A stretch of 64,000 nt of DNA from Impatiens glandulifera (taxonomy: Eukaryota; Streptophyta; Magnoliopsida; Ericales; Balsaminaceae). A program made the translations under genes and the position numbers. The notes under the pieces were generated by a model that made no database searches, was not told where the DNA came from, and saw only the letters and a program-made list of their open reading frames with translations. This document shows, piece by piece, positions 63,625-64,000 of this stretch; the stretch's first letter is position 1; the number at the start of each line of letters is the position of its first letter. The DNA lies in NCBI RefSeq assembly GCF_907164915.1, contig NC_061864.1:6407389-6471388 (forward strand). The letters are read 5' to 3'.

Positions 63625-64000
63625 AAACTTTAAATTTTAAATAAAAATACATTGAACAATGATAATTTATAATCAAATGTAAAAATACAAATATATTGTT
63701 GGATATTATGTGTTTGATTTTTATCATTTTAATATGTCAATGAACTGTCTAAACTTAAAACATAAATTAGTGAATTGTACAGATTTCAGTTGGGTTGTTT
63801 TATAATTGTTTCAAACTTTGATTGATTGAGTTCGTTTTTCTATATTTTAAGAGCTAGACAATAACACTAGTTTTATTTTTTATTTTTATTCTTTGTGATT
63901 TGAGAATTTACATTCATTATCTACAATTTTAAAATAAATGACTAGCTTAAATTCAAAATGTATATTATATTCAAAAGTTTGACACCCATTTTGTAATATA
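63051..64000. other. AT-rich intergenic DNA with TTA and TA microsatellites
   Basis: (TTA)n at about 63210-63235, (TA)n at about 63430-63450 and 63587-63621. No gene is seen before the end of the window. Confidence 0.6.

Overview
The window is nuclear DNA from a flowering plant, almost certainly a eudicot. Genes are split by short AT-rich introns with GT..AG ends. Intergenic DNA is very AT-rich and full of microsatellites, small inverted-repeat elements and degraded transposons. Every recognisable protein is plant-type. No bacterial operon, CRISPR array or virus was seen. I could not assign a species.

Layout, left to right. 2.5-4.5 kb (+): oxalate--CoA ligase (AAE3-like). 8.9-9.4 kb (+): small isoprenylated heavy-metal-binding protein (HIPP). 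10.5-14.35 kb: a large imperfect palindrome split by a 2.3-kb block that contains a minisatellite. 15.0-15.7 kb (+): decayed exons resembling the meiotic crossover gene SHOC1. 16.4-20.2 kb (-): NT-C2/coiled-coil protein. 22.2-23.9 kb (+): cytochrome b561, with an antisense tRNA-Leu in its last intron. 24.5-26.3 kb (-): CFIm25 polyadenylation factor. 28.4-29.5 kb (-): RUP-type WD40 repressor of UV-B signalling. 33.5-36.5 kb (-): SEND1/GEN-like structure-specific nuclease. 37.8-38.5 kb (+): 71-residue membrane-anchored protein of unknown function. 39.3-40.2 kb (-): dead LINE fragment. 40.9-41.1 kb (+): CLE peptide precursor. 42.4-44.2 kb (+): PP1 inhibitor-2. 45.5-49.4 kb (-): EMS1/MSP1 receptor kinase. 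54.9-56.2 kb (-): PORR-domain organelle RNA-binding protein. 56.7-57.4 kb: tandem repeats with tRNA-like boxes. 58.4-62.2 kb (-): class IV HD-ZIP factor (HDG7-like) with an apparent one-base frameshift.

The genes do not form one pathway. As far as I remember Arabidopsis locus numbers, the order looks like interleaved pieces of several Arabidopsis blocks: AAE3, a HIPP and SEND1 from chromosome 3; SHOC1, NT-C2, RUP1, inhibitor-2 and HDG7 from chromosome 5; b561 and CFIm25 from chromosome 4. This would fit an ancestral order that Arabidopsis split after genome duplication. It also supports the SHOC1 call, because that remnant lies next to the NT-C2 gene. Exon boundaries were read by eye from splice signals, reading phase and protein similarity; no alignment was run.
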